Part shown: piece after piece, positions 23,830-33,233 of the stretch
Layout: each line of letters begins with the position of its first letter
Position numbering within the stretch: position 1 is the first letter of the stretch
Assembly: GCF_021545335.1 (NCBI RefSeq)
Contig: NZ_CP089312.1
Span: 7,874,001-7,938,000, forward strand
Length of the DNA stretch: 64,000 bases
Source: Streptomyces sp. GQFP
GTDB taxonomy: Bacteria > Actinomycetota > Actinomycetes > Streptomycetales > Streptomycetaceae
Direction: 5' to 3'
Position numbers and translations under genes: made by a program
The notes under the pieces: generated by a model
Databases searched by the model: none
The model's input: only the letters and a program-made list of their open reading frames with translations
Told to the model about the DNA's origin: nothing

Positions 23830-26415
23830 CTACTGCAGCTGTGCCGTGCGGGGCGCCACTGTGAACAACGCCCGTGCGACCTGCGCGAACTCCCCCTTGG
23901 GATGATCCCGGAAGAGCGGCTCCGTACCGAACAGTACGGCTCCCGTGCCGCTGACCACGGAGGGCCGTCCGGACGCGGCCGTGGGGCCGCCCGAGCCGTC
24001 CGCCAGCGCCCGCCAGTGCCCGGAGACGAGGGGGTTGCCGCTCGCGTACGACTGCTCGACCCGGACCTCGGGGCCGAGATCGGTGAACCAGACGGGCGCG
24101 TACACAAAGCCGTGGCCGGGGGCGCCGGCAGTCACCGGCCCCGAATTCACCACCCGTACAACGCCGTTGCCATCCCCGTTGCCCTCGACCGCCTTGACCG
24201 CGAGCACCCCGGCGGCGGAGTTCAGCGCGGCCCCGGCGGCACCCCGGCCGACGAGCCCCCGGGAGTCGAGGAAGGCGTCGAGTGCCGTACGGGCGGCCGT
24301 GTTCAGTCCCTCGTACTGCACCCCCTGCGACACGAACAGCACATCCACCCCCGACCAGGCGAAACCGGCGTTGAGGACGTCCGTCGACACCGGAGTCACC
24401 TCGAAGTTCATCTCCCGCAGCGCGAACAACTCCCCGGGCGTGACGGCAGCCGCGACCCGCGTGCGCCGCAGCGCAGTGGTTCCGGCCTCCTTCGTCGAGT
24501 CGAAGGCCACGTCGTACGTACGGGCCACCGCGCCCGCCTTCTCGCGCGCCGACGCCGGGACGATCGCACTGCCGTCCGCCGCCCGCCGTACCGAAACCCC
24601 GTCCCGCAGAAGGGAGTTGAGGGCGGCGATCTCACGCGGATCGTCGAGCCGCAGCCGCAGATCGCCGTACGGAGCGACATACCCGACCCGCGTGGCAGCA
24701 CTCACCGCCCGCACGGGCACGCCCAACAGGCTGCCACTGCCCACCGGTTGGACGGTCGCGCCCCACAACCGGCCCAGGCTCCAACCCGAGATGTCGTACA
24801 TCACCGACACCTTGTCGCTGATGTCCCGCCCGTCGGCGAGCAGCACATTGGCGAGCCCGCGCTTCGGCTGGCGCATGTCGACGACGTACGAGCCCTTCGC
24901 GTACGTCCGTCCGACGAGCCGGAAGGCGTGGGTGGCGCGGGTGACCTTGACGTCGTTGGCGAGCAGGTGGTCGACCAGCCGGGCGGCGGCGGGCGCGGAC
25001 CGCTGGGCCGAGGCGCCCGCCGGGATGACGTATGCCCGGGGGAAGGTGGTCGTGTAGACATCCTCGGGCCCGATCCCCGGAACCCCCGGGACGGTCTGCT
25101 CCGACACCGGCACCTGCGCGGCCCCGGCCGCCCCGCGCCGGAAGACCTCGATCTGGTCGGCGACGAGCGAAGTCCGGTGATCCTGCACGTAGTTGAGGGT
25201 CGCGTCGATGGCAGCCCCCGCCACGGCGACATTGATCGCGGAACGGCGCCGCAACTCGTCCACCGGGAGAGTGTCGTAGGCGCGGTTGTTGACCGTCAGC
25301 GGGATCTCGACGGTGTGCGCGGCGACCGTGCCGTGGAAGGCCGCGTACTGCGGGGTGAAGATCGGCGGCCAGTCGTCCCAGCCCTCCTCCTGATCACGGA
25401 ACGGGATCTGGGCGGCCTCGACGCCGTCCTTCTGCGGGGTGTAGCCGAGGCCGTTGACGGCGGCCTCCATCCCGAGCGCGTTGGCGTAGGTGTTCTTCAG
25501 GAAGAGGTCGTACTCGTAGTTCTCGCCGTGCGGGGGAGTGGTGGGCTCGATGAGCGTGCCGTTGACGTATCCGTGCACGTCGAGCATGACCGTCGGCTGC
25601 TTGTCGATCTCGATCTCCCGCATCGCCCGCCCCTCGGGCTGCGAGGAGGTCACGAAGTCCCGGTTCAGATCGAACCCGTTGGCGTTGGCCCGGGTGCCGG
25701 CGATCCGGCCGTCCGGGTTGGCGGTGATGTTGAAGTAGAGCCGGGAGTGGGCGAGCAGGTCCTTCGTCTTGGCATCGGTGGCGGTCGCGAGCCGCTCGAT
25801 CAGCTTCAGGGAGGCGTCGGTTCCCTCCCACTCGTTGCCGTGGATGTTGTTGTTGACGAAGACGGGCGCCTTGTAACTCCGCTTGATCGTCTGGCTCTTG
25901 GCGGCGACCGCGGGCGCGTTCTCGATCAGCTCGCGCATGCCCTCCTGGGTGCGCGTCTGGGCCGCGCTCTCCGGCGCGGTGACCGTGACGAGGTAGAGCC
26001 GGTGCCCGCCCGCCGACCGGCCCGCGACCTCGACGCTCACCCGGTCGCCCAGCCGCTGAAGGGCGTTCAGCTTCGGAGCGATGGCGTGATACGGGACCAG
26101 GCCCAGCTTGATGGACTTGTCGGCCGGGTTCTCCGGATCGGGGGACAGGGTCTGTTCACGGGGGTAGCCGCGACCGGTGCCGGTGAGCGCGGTGGCGGTG
26201 TTCGTGAGGGCACGGGTGGCCGCGCCGGCCGGCGCGGTGGCGGCGCGTTCTCCCTCCGCCGGTCCCTCACGCGTCACGGGCTTGCGGTCGGCTGTGGCGG
26301 TGTGGGGGGCGAGCAGGAACGAGCCCGCCATGGTGACGACGAGGGCGACAAGCAGCACGGGCCGCTGAACAGACCGCTGAACAGGTCTCGGTGGAACGGG
26401 GCTTGTGGGGCGCAC
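23830..26415 (-). CDS. secreted M14-family zinc carboxypeptidase
   Basis: 861 residues from GTG 26415 after AGGAGGT. The frame extends further upstream but lacks a site there. A signal peptide occupies about residues 19-42, ending ATA. The M14 domain starts near 110 with H192 and E195 in NIHGNEWEGTD as zinc ligands, and HTVEIPLT supplies the probable catalytic Glu. The remaining 450 residues form an additional C-terminal region with a Rossmann-like section (AFAWSGVDVLFVSQGVQYEGL). Secreted peptide or peptidoglycan-peptide trimming is likely. The enzyme is much longer than classical carboxypeptidases. Confidence 0.87.
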   Translation of the reverse strand: MRPTSPVPPRPVQRSVQRPVLLVALVVTMAGSFLLAPHTATADRKPVTREGPAEGERAATAPAGAATRALTNTATALTGTGRGYPREQTLSPDPENPADKSIKLGLVPYHAIAPKLNALQRLGDRVSVEVAGRSAGGHRLYLVTVTAPESAAQTRTQEGMRELIENAPAVAAKSQTIKRSYKAPVFVNNNIHGNEWEGTDASLKLIERLATATDAKTKDLLAHSRLYFNITANPDGRIAGTRANANGFDLNRDFVTSSQPEGRAMREIEIDKQPTVMLDVHGYVNGTLIEPTTPPHGENYEYDLFLKNTYANALGMEAAVNGLGYTPQKDGVEAAQIPFRDQEEGWDDWPPIFTPQYAAFHGTVAAHTVEIPLTVNNRAYDTLPVDELRRRSAINVAVAGAAIDATLNYVQDHRTSLVADQIEVFRRGAAGAAQVPVSEQTVPGVPGIGPEDVYTTTFPRAYVIPAGASAQRSAPAAARLVDHLLANDVKVTRATHAFRLVGRTYAKGSYVVDMRQPKRGLANVLLADGRDISDKVSVMYDISGWSLGRLWGATVQPVGSGSLLGVPVRAVSAATRVGYVAPYGDLRLRLDDPREIAALNSLLRDGVSVRRAADGSAIVPASAREKAGAVARTYDVAFDSTKEAGTTALRRTRVAAAVTPGELFALREMNFEVTPVSTDVLNAGFAWSGVDVLFVSQGVQYEGLNTAARTALDAFLDSRGLVGRGAAGAALNSAAGVLAVKAVEGNGDGNGVVRVVNSGPVTAGAPGHGFVYAPVWFTDLGPEVRVEQSYASGNPLVSGHWRALADGSGGPTAASGRPSVVSGTGAVLFGTEPLFRDHPKGEFAQVARALFTVAPRTAQLQ

Positions 26416-26580
26416 GCGTACCTCCTCCAAAGGCTTCCTGAGATCGGTACGGCGAGATGTACCTCCTCGACTCAACGCCAACAAGAGGGCCCCCGCGTCA
26501 CGGATGCCCCGGATGGCGCATGCCGGAGGGGCCGGAAGGGGCATCCTGAGTGCGAGAGACGAGACGAGGAGAGCCGGCCG

Positions 26581-27441
26581 ATGGCAACGATTCCTTCGCT
26601 CCCCAGCAGGGAGGACGTACTGCGCATGGCCCGCAGTACGACCGACATCACCGGCCAACTCCTGGACACCGCAGGGAACATCACCAAGATCGCCGTCAAC
26701 ACCCTCGACCCGAGAGACGGTTCGGGCGCCGAGGCCCTGCGCGTCCTGCGCAAGACCACCGCGGACCTGGCCGAGGCGAGCGCGTCACCGCAGGCCCAGG
26801 AGGCCTTCTACCGCATCGTCGACACCCTCACCCGGCTCGGCACCACCGGCGCCCCACTCGCCGTACACCCCGTGAGCGAGCCCGCCCAGGCCCTGCTGAC
26901 CGCCCTCGGCGACAGCCTGCTGCCGGTCCTGGACGCGGTGGAACCGGCCGTGGAGGAGGTGGCGGAGGCGCTCGGCGAGTTTGTCGACGCGCTGTCCCCG
27001 CTGCTGCCCGCGGCGGCCGGCCTGACCGCCGGAGTCCTCCTCGCCCTGACCCCGCTGATCCGCGCGGCGGCGGAGGTCCTGCGCGACGGCACCCCCGAAC
27101 TCCGCCGCATCGCCGACGCGTTGACGTCCACCCTGGCACCCCTGATGCCCCTCCAGGTCGCCCTCGCCGAACGCGCGGCGGCAGCCGGAGCGGGCGTCGT
27201 CCGCGCGACCCTGTCCCCCTTGGCCGACCTCACGGAGGCGGCGGCAGCCTCGATGAAGGCGGCCCGGCCGGTACTGATCGCAGGGGAGGAGCTACTGGTC
27301 GCAAGTCTGGAACAACTCCAGCCTCTCCTCCTGGCCACGGCCTCCCGTACGGGCCGCGTGGCGAGGGCGGCGGCGGTACGGGTGTCGGCGGCGGTGTCAC
27401 CGAGGGCGGACGGTCCCCTGGTGGTGGCCACTTCTGCCTAG
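26581..27441 (+). CDS. Ala/Leu-rich helical protein of unknown function
   Basis: 286 residues from ATG 26581. It is almost entirely helical, with long heptad-like runs (LLPVLDAVEPAVEEVAEALGEFVDALSPLLPA) and repeated LxPL segments. A hydrophobic stretch near 150-170 (AAAGLTAGVLLALTPLIRAA) might enter the membrane. I recognise no family. The gene is divergent from the carboxypeptidase gene and 44 bp upstream of the EI24 gene on the same strand, so the two may form an operon. Confidence 0.7.
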   Translation: MATIPSLPSREDVLRMARSTTDITGQLLDTAGNITKIAVNTLDPRDGSGAEALRVLRKTTADLAEASASPQAQEAFYRIVDTLTRLGTTGAPLAVHPVSEPAQALLTALGDSLLPVLDAVEPAVEEVAEALGEFVDALSPLLPAAAGLTAGVLLALTPLIRAAAEVLRDGTPELRRIADALTSTLAPLMPLQVALAERAAAAGAGVVRATLSPLADLTEAAAASMKAARPVLIAGEELLVASLEQLQPLLLATASRTGRVARAAAVRVSAAVSPRADGPLVVATSA

Positions 27442-27485
27442 CCGCACCTACAACCCCACGTTTCGCCCCGGATAGAGTTCCCCCC

Positions 27486-28268
27486 ATGAGCGATCTTGCG
27501 ACAGGTTTCCGCTACCTCCTGAAGGGCCAACGCTGGGTCGCCCAACACGGCAAGCAGTACGGCTTCGGGCTGCTGCCCGGCCTCCTCACCCTCGTCCTCT
27601 ACCTTGCCGCCCTGGTCGCCCTCGCCCTCTACGGCACCGACCTCACCACCTGGGCCACCCCCTTCGCCGACGACTGGTCGAGCCCCTGGCTCGGACTCTT
27701 CCGCGGCTTCCTCACCGTCCTCCTCTTCGCCCTGGCCCTGCTGCTCTCGGTCCTCACCTTCACCGCGATGACCCTCCTCATCGGCCAGCCCTTCTACGAG
27801 AACCTCTCCGAGAAGGTCGACCGTGACGTGTCCCCCGACGGCACGGCACCCGAGTCGGGCCTCCCCCTGTACAGGGAGCTGTGGATCTCGGCCCGCGACA
27901 GCCTCCGCGTCCTCGTACGGGCCCTGTGCTGGGCGGTGCTCGTTTTCGCCCTCGGCTTCGTTCCGTTCCTGGGGCAGACGGTCGTCCCCGTGATCGGCTT
28001 CATGGTCACCGGCTTTTTCCTCACCGAGGAGCTGGCCGGCGTCGCCCTTCAGCGGCGCCGGGTCGAACTCCGGGACCGGCTGGCCCTGTTGCGCTCCCGC
28101 AAGCTGCTGGTGTGGGGCTTCGGCACACCGCTCGCGCTGGCCTTCGTGGTGCCGTTCGTGGCCGTCTTCCTGATGCCGGGCGCGGTCGCGGGCGCCACGA
28201 TGATGGCCCGCGACCTGCTCGGCGAGGAGACCGTCGGTCAGGAACCGTCGGAGGAAGCAGCCGCCTGA
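27486..28268 (+). CDS. EI24-domain (CysZ-like) membrane protein
   Basis: 260 residues with about six hydrophobic segments and the family pattern GFRYLLKGQRWVAQHG at the start. The loop GQPFYENLSEKVDRD follows the second pair of segments. CysZ in Enterobacteria is a sulfate channel, but actinobacterial relatives have no proven role. The last 31 bp overlap the 3-prime end of the convergent gene downstream. Confidence 0.85.
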   Translation: MSDLATGFRYLLKGQRWVAQHGKQYGFGLLPGLLTLVLYLAALVALALYGTDLTTWATPFADDWSSPWLGLFRGFLTVLLFALALLLSVLTFTAMTLLIGQPFYENLSEKVDRDVSPDGTAPESGLPLYRELWISARDSLRVLVRALCWAVLVFALGFVPFLGQTVVPVIGFMVTGFFLTEELAGVALQRRRVELRDRLALLRSRKLLVWGFGTPLALAFVVPFVAVFLMPGAVAGATMMARDLLGEETVGQEPSEEAAA

Positions 28269-29512
28269 CCGGACGAGTCGACAGCGACCGTCAGGATCGA
28301 CCGCACCTGCGCGATGATGTCCAGCCGGTTCTGCACGAACTCGGCATCGGTGACCGCCCCGGTCGCCGGATCGGTGTTGCCCGTCCCGAACTGCAGCACC
28401 GGCGTGTGCACATGCCCACCGGGAAGCGTGCCGCCCAGACCGAGCCGGTCGCGCAACAGGGTCGCCCGGTAAGCGATCTCGTTGGAGAGGTAGTTCCCGC
28501 CGCCCCCGGCCCGTGCCGTCGACCCGGCGGTGGGCCCGTCCGCCCGTACGACGGGAGCGGTGCCGCCCGCCGGTATCTCGGTCACGCTCGTGTTGTCGTA
28601 CACGGGGAACCGCCCGGTGCTCGCGGCCACAATCGCCTTGTACGGCAGGGTCGTTGACGTCCACTGCGGCTGCGAGGCCGGATCGTCGACCGGGACCGTC
28701 TCGGTCCGCCCGATGTTCTCGTTGTCCGGGAAACCGCCCCGCCAGGCCCCGTTGGTCCGCTCCACGTCGAACCGCCCGACCCGCCCCTGACTCACGGTCG
28801 CGAACAGATCGACCTTCGGCAGGACCGGCCGCAGCGTCCGCTCCACCGTCCCGTCGGCGAAGTCCTGCCAGCGCACCGGAAATACGGCGGTCTCGATCCT
28901 CGCCGGTCCCTCCGCCGTCTGGATCACCGTGCCGTCGAGGGCGAGCGCGGTGGCCCCGGACGGGTTGGAGATCCGCACGTCACGGTCGAGCGTGAACGGA
29001 TCGAACCCGGTCACCAGAACCCGCTTCAGCGCCCCGCCGCACGGATACCGGATCGACGTCTGCCCGCGCGAGTTCCGCTCCAACTCACCCAGCAGAGCCG
29101 CACGTTGTTCGGTACTCACCTCGAACGACGGCTCCCACAACCGCAGTTCACGGATCATCGCGAGCCGCGCCCAGTACAGCGGCCGGTCGTCGTCCCGGCT
29201 CAGATCACCCCCGGCAGGACCGCGCCCCTGCGCCCGGTCGACCGCCCGCTGCCACAACGCCGACGCCTGGCGTACGACGAGCCCGTGGGCCTGCGCGTAC
29301 GAGCGCGCGTCGCCGAGCGCCCGCGCGAGCCTCGGCGCCACCGAGTCGAACCCGGAACGCCGGAGGATCTCCTGCGGCGCCGCCTTGTCGAGCCGCTGCT
29401 CCTCGACGGTGGGCGCGGCCGGGGCCTCGGCGGCCGAGGCGGTGGCGGGCGCCGAGAGCCCCGCCAGGAGTGCGAGTCCGAGTACGCCGATCCGAACACG
29501 TAGGGAATTCAA
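28238..29512 (-). CDS. secreted pyroglutamyl-peptidase-I-like protein with Ser in place of the catalytic Cys
   Basis: 424 residues. A signal peptide (1-28, ending ASA) and an N-terminal helical region (30-150) precede a C15-type domain. VTGFDPF at 167-173 is the classical pyroglutamyl-peptidase signature, E251 in VERTNG lines up with the catalytic Glu and PDNEN follows it. The position of the nucleophilic Cys in GTYVCN is here GNYLSN, with S343. The His region, GGHVHTP (365-371), is kept. It may be a serine-dependent variant, an inactive homologue, or a binding protein. Classical family members are about 210 residues and cytoplasmic. Confidence 0.75.
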   Translation of the reverse strand: MNSLRVRIGVLGLALLAGLSAPATASAAEAPAAPTVEEQRLDKAAPQEILRRSGFDSVAPRLARALGDARSYAQAHGLVVRQASALWQRAVDRAQGRGPAGGDLSRDDDRPLYWARLAMIRELRLWEPSFEVSTEQRAALLGELERNSRGQTSIRYPCGGALKRVLVTGFDPFTLDRDVRISNPSGATALALDGTVIQTAEGPARIETAVFPVRWQDFADGTVERTLRPVLPKVDLFATVSQGRVGRFDVERTNGAWRGGFPDNENIGRTETVPVDDPASQPQWTSTTLPYKAIVAASTGRFPVYDNTSVTEIPAGGTAPVVRADGPTAGSTARAGGGGNYLSNEIAYRATLLRDRLGLGGTLPGGHVHTPVLQFGTGNTDPATGAVTDAEFVQNRLDIIAQVRSILTVAVDSSGQAAASSDGS

Positions 29513-29667
29513 GGGAGTTCAGGCCTTTCCGTCGCCGTGGGGGAGGACACAACCGTGGGGTGCTGCCGGACGGCCGCAGTATCGCGTGACGGAAGTGGTC
29601 TACGCCATAGTGTGAGGCGGGGAGCGGGGCGGGGAGACGTTCATGGACTCGACGAGGAGGCGCCCAC

Positions 29668-32133
29668 GTGACGGACACATCGCAGGTACCGCAGGCATCG
29701 GGGGACAGGGCCCGGGAGGCGGCCGTCGAGGCGGCTCTCGGCAGGCTCGACCTGGACGCCAAGGCCCGGCTGCTGTCCGGGCAGGACAGCTGGTCGCTGC
29801 CCGGACTCCCCGAGATCGGGCTGAGGTCCCTCGTGATGTCCGACGGCCCGATCGGTGTCCGAGGCACCCGCTGGACCGCCGACGACCCCTCCGTCGCCCT
29901 GCCCTCCCCGACCGCCCTCGCCGCCACCTGGGACCCCGAACTCGCCCGCAGGGCAGGCGTGCTGCTCGCCCAGGAGGCCCGCCGCAAGGGCGTCCACGTC
30001 CTCCTCGCGCCCACCGTCAACCTGCACCGCTCCCCGCTGGGCGGCCGGCACTTCGAGGCGTACAGCGAGGACCCGTATCTCACCGGGCGGATCGGCGCCG
30101 GCTATGTGAACGGCGTCCAGTCCGGCGGCGTCGGCACCACCGTCAAGCACTTCGTCGCCAACGACGCCGAGACCGACCGCTTCACCGTCGACAACCTGGT
30201 CTCCGAACGCGCCCTGCGCGAGCTGTACCTGGCCCCCTTCGAGGCCATCGTCGAGAACGCCCACCCCTGGGGCATCATGACCGCCTACAACACGGTCAAC
30301 GGCACGACGATGAGCGAGCACCGCTACCTCGTCAACGAGGTCCTGCGCGGCGAATGGGGCTTCGACGGCTACAACGTCTCCGACTGGACGGCCGCCCGCT
30401 CCACCACCGGCGCCATCAAGGGGGGCCTCGACGTCGCCATGCCCGGCCCGAGGACGGTGTACGGCGCCCCCCTCGCCAAGGCCGTACGGGACGGAGCCGT
30501 CGCCGAGACCACCCTCGACGGAGCCGTGCGCAACGTCCTGCGCCTCGCCGCCCGCGTCGGCGTCCTGGAGGGCGCCGAACCCGCTGTCACCGACCTCCCG
30601 GCGACCGTCGACGGCAGCGCCCTGGCCCGCGAGATCGCCCACCGCTCCTTCGTCCTCGTCCGCAACGAGGGCAACGCCCTGCCGCTGCCCGCCGGACACA
30701 CCGTCGCCCTCAGCGGAGCCGCCGCCCGCGACGCCCGCGTCCTCGGCGGCGGCTCCGCCACCGTCTTCCCGGCCCGCGTCGTCTCCCCGCTCGACGGTCT
30801 CACCGCCGCGCTCCCCGAAGGCGCCCTCACGTACTCCGTCGGAGCCGACCCGAACACCGAACTCGCCGTCGCCGACAAGGGGTTCACCCTGCGCGCCGTC
30901 TGCCGCGACGCGTCCGGCACGGTCATCGGCACCGGCTCCGCACCCAACGGCCAGATCAACTGGATGGGTTCGGACCTCCCCGAGGGTGTCACCCACGACC
31001 GACTGCACACCGTCGAACTCACCGGCACCCTCACCCCGCGCCACACCGGCCCCCACACCTTCGGCATCAAGGGCCTCGGCGCCTTCACCCTCACCGTCGA
31101 CGGCACGACCCACTACGACGACATCCAGACCACCGACAGCGACGACCCGTTCATCGCGTTCTTCGGCGACCCCGAACCCCGAGCCGAGGTCCAACTCACC
31201 GCAGACACAAGGGTGGAGGTGTCCCTCACCTACGTTGTGGCCTTCCCCAAGGGCACCCCGATGCCGACCATCAGCTTCAGCCTCTGCCACCAGGAACCCC
31301 GCCGCGACCCCGACGAACTGATCGCCGAGGCCGCCGAAGCGGCCCGCACCGCCGACACCGCAGTCGTCGTGGTCGCCACCACCGACCGCGTCGAATCAGA
31401 GGGCTTCGACCGCACCGACCTCCAACTCCCCGGCCGCCAGGACGACTTGGTACGCGCCGTCGCCGCCGCCAACCCCCACACCGTCGTGGTCGTCAACTCC
31501 GGCTCCCCGGTGGAACTGCCCTGGCGCGACGAGGTCGCCGCCGTACTGCTGACCTGGTTCCCCGGCCAGGAGGGCGGCGCGGCCCTGGCGGACGTCCTCA
31601 CGGGCACCCGCGAACCCGGCGGCCGACTCCCCACCACCTGGGGCTCCCTCACCGACGCCCCGGTCACCCAGGTCACCCCGACGAACGGCGAACTCCCGTA
31701 CACCGAGGGCGTGTTCATCGGCTACCGAGCCTGGGAGCAGAAGGGCCGGACCCCCTCGTACCCCTTCGGCCACGGCCTCGGCTACACCGACTGGACGTAC
31801 GAGAGCGCCGAGGCGGAGGGGAGCGGGGCGACCGGGGTGACGGTCACCGTCCGGGTCACCAACTCGGGCACGCGCCCGGGCCGCGAGACCGTCCAGGCGT
31901 ACCTCGCACCGACGACCCAGGACCCCGACCGCCCGGCCCGCTGGCTCGCCGCCTTCGCCGGGATCGAGGTCGCCCCCGGCGCGACGACCGAGGTGACCAT
32001 CGAACTCCCGCGCCGCGCCTTCGAGACCTGGGACGAGTCGGCAAACGCATGGGCCTTTGTGAAAGGTTCGTACGAAATCCAGATCAGCCGCTCGATCACC
32101 GACCATCGGCTCACCGCGCCGATTACGGTCTAG
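29668..32133 (+). CDS. GH3-family beta-glycosidase with PA14 insert
   Basis: 821 residues from GTG 29668 after GAGGAGG. The N-terminal barrel contains KHFVANDAETDR and the nucleophile D239 in NVSDW. The alpha/beta sandwich follows and carries a PA14 carbohydrate-binding insert at about residues 390-520 (TGTLTPRHTGPHTFGI). A fibronectin-III-like domain closes the protein (about 710-815). No signal peptide is visible, so it probably acts on imported oligosaccharides as a beta-glucosidase, beta-xylosidase or similar. A second mutarotase gene is convergent with it. Confidence 0.92.
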   Translation: MTDTSQVPQASGDRAREAAVEAALGRLDLDAKARLLSGQDSWSLPGLPEIGLRSLVMSDGPIGVRGTRWTADDPSVALPSPTALAATWDPELARRAGVLLAQEARRKGVHVLLAPTVNLHRSPLGGRHFEAYSEDPYLTGRIGAGYVNGVQSGGVGTTVKHFVANDAETDRFTVDNLVSERALRELYLAPFEAIVENAHPWGIMTAYNTVNGTTMSEHRYLVNEVLRGEWGFDGYNVSDWTAARSTTGAIKGGLDVAMPGPRTVYGAPLAKAVRDGAVAETTLDGAVRNVLRLAARVGVLEGAEPAVTDLPATVDGSALAREIAHRSFVLVRNEGNALPLPAGHTVALSGAAARDARVLGGGSATVFPARVVSPLDGLTAALPEGALTYSVGADPNTELAVADKGFTLRAVCRDASGTVIGTGSAPNGQINWMGSDLPEGVTHDRLHTVELTGTLTPRHTGPHTFGIKGLGAFTLTVDGTTHYDDIQTTDSDDPFIAFFGDPEPRAEVQLTADTRVEVSLTYVVAFPKGTPMPTISFSLCHQEPRRDPDELIAEAAEAARTADTAVVVVATTDRVESEGFDRTDLQLPGRQDDLVRAVAAANPHTVVVVNSGSPVELPWRDEVAAVLLTWFPGQEGGAALADVLTGTREPGGRLPTTWGSLTDAPVTQVTPTNGELPYTEGVFIGYRAWEQKGRTPSYPFGHGLGYTDWTYESAEAEGSGATGVTVTVRVTNSGTRPGRETVQAYLAPTTQDPDRPARWLAAFAGIEVAPGATTEVTIELPRRAFETWDESANAWAFVKGSYEIQISRSITDHRLTAPITV

Positions 32134-32152
32134 CCAAGGGCAGTCCGCCCCA

Positions 32153-32204
32153 CCAGCCGGCCCCGGCCCGGGACCTGACCCCCGGACCGGGGCCAGCCGG
32201 CTGG
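32153..32204. terminator. terminator between GH3 and mutarotase genes
   Basis: A 52-bp imperfect palindrome starts CCAGCCGG (32153-32160) and ends CCGGCTGG (32197-32204), with an inner stem of CCCCGG/CCGGGG around ACCTGACC. It lies between convergent genes and can serve both. Confidence 0.7.
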
Positions 32205-32231
32205 CGTACGCGTCTCAGCTCCGCCCGCCTC

Positions 32232-33218
32232 TCACTCCCGTACGCCGAACCCGTACACGGTCTCCGAGCGGTAGGCGTCACCCGGCCGCAGCTCCGTGCT
32301 CGGGAACTCGGGCCGGTTCGGGGAGTCGGGAAAGTGCTGGGTCTCCAGCGCGATGCCGTGCCCCGGCCCGAAGGGCTCACCCAGGTGGTCGGCGGTGTAG
32401 AGCTGAAGACCGGGCTCGGTCGTCGCCACGGTCACGACACGCCCCGAAGCGGGGTCGGACAGCTCGGCGACCTCGACCGCGTCCGCCGTCCGCCCCTTGT
32501 CGAGGACGAAGTTGTGGTCGTACCCGGCGCCCACCTTCCGCTCCGTACGGAAGTCGAAGCGGGAGTCCGCCACCGGCTCGACACCGGTCGGGATCAGATC
32601 CGCGTCGACGGGCGTGTACCGCGAGGCGTCGACACGCAGGGCATGCCCGCCCGCGCTGCCGGAGGCGGCCCCGGACAGGTTCCAGTACGTGTGGTTCGTC
32701 AGGTTGATCACCGTCGGCGCGTCCGTGACCGCCTCGTACGCGATCCGCAGCGCCCCGTCGGCGTCCAGCGTGTAGGTCGCCGAGACCTCAAGGCGCCCCG
32801 GGAACCCCTCCTCGCCGTCCGGGCTCACCCGGGACAGCCGTACCCCGTGCTCGACCGGCTCCGCGTCCCACACCCGCTTGTCGAAGCCGTGGGTGCCGCC
32901 GTGCAGGGAGTTGGGCGCGTTGTTCCGCGCCAGCTCGTACGTCCGCCCGTCCAGCGGGAAGGTGCCGCCCGCGATGCGGTTCGCGTACCGGCCCACCAGC
33001 GCGCCGAAGTACGGCTCCGGGTGCGCCAGATAACCGGCCACGTCCGCAAAGCCCAGCACCACGTCCACGGCCCGCCCGTCCCGGTCCGGGACCTCGACCG
33101 ACTGCACGATCCCGCCGTACGCCAGCACACGCACCCGGACCCCGGCCCGCTCCAGGGTCCAGCGGTGGACAGGAGTGCCGTCGGAAAGTGTGCCGAAAAG
33201 TTCGTTCATGTGGGCCAT
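32232..33218 (-). CDS. aldose 1-epimerase (galactose mutarotase), second copy
   Basis: 328 residues, with start ATG 33218 (an ATG three codons later, at 33209, is possible since neither has a strong ribosome site). Same family as the gene at 4449-5495: YGGIVQSVEVPDRDG, NRIAGGTF, NSLHGGTHGFDKRVWDAE, NHTYWNLSG and TEPGLQLYTADH. It interconverts sugar anomers in the cytoplasm, fitting the adjacent GH3 enzyme that releases sugars of fixed anomeric form. The SGNH lipoprotein gene lies just upstream on the same strand, 15 bp apart, suggesting cotranscription. Confidence 0.92.
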   Translation of the reverse strand: MAHMNELFGTLSDGTPVHRWTLERAGVRVRVLAYGGIVQSVEVPDRDGRAVDVVLGFADVAGYLAHPEPYFGALVGRYANRIAGGTFPLDGRTYELARNNAPNSLHGGTHGFDKRVWDAEPVEHGVRLSRVSPDGEEGFPGRLEVSATYTLDADGALRIAYEAVTDAPTVINLTNHTYWNLSGAASGSAGGHALRVDASRYTPVDADLIPTGVEPVADSRFDFRTERKVGAGYDHNFVLDKGRTADAVEVAELSDPASGRVVTVATTEPGLQLYTADHLGEPFGPGHGIALETQHFPDSPNRPEFPSTELRPGDAYRSETVYGFGVRE

Positions 33219-33233
33219 GAAGAAAACCCTAGG

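Noticed and set aside
23794..26580. Long N-terminal extension of the helical protein antisense to the carboxypeptidase gene
   Set aside because: It has no ribosome site and a composition typical of an antisense shadow. The true start is ATG 26581.
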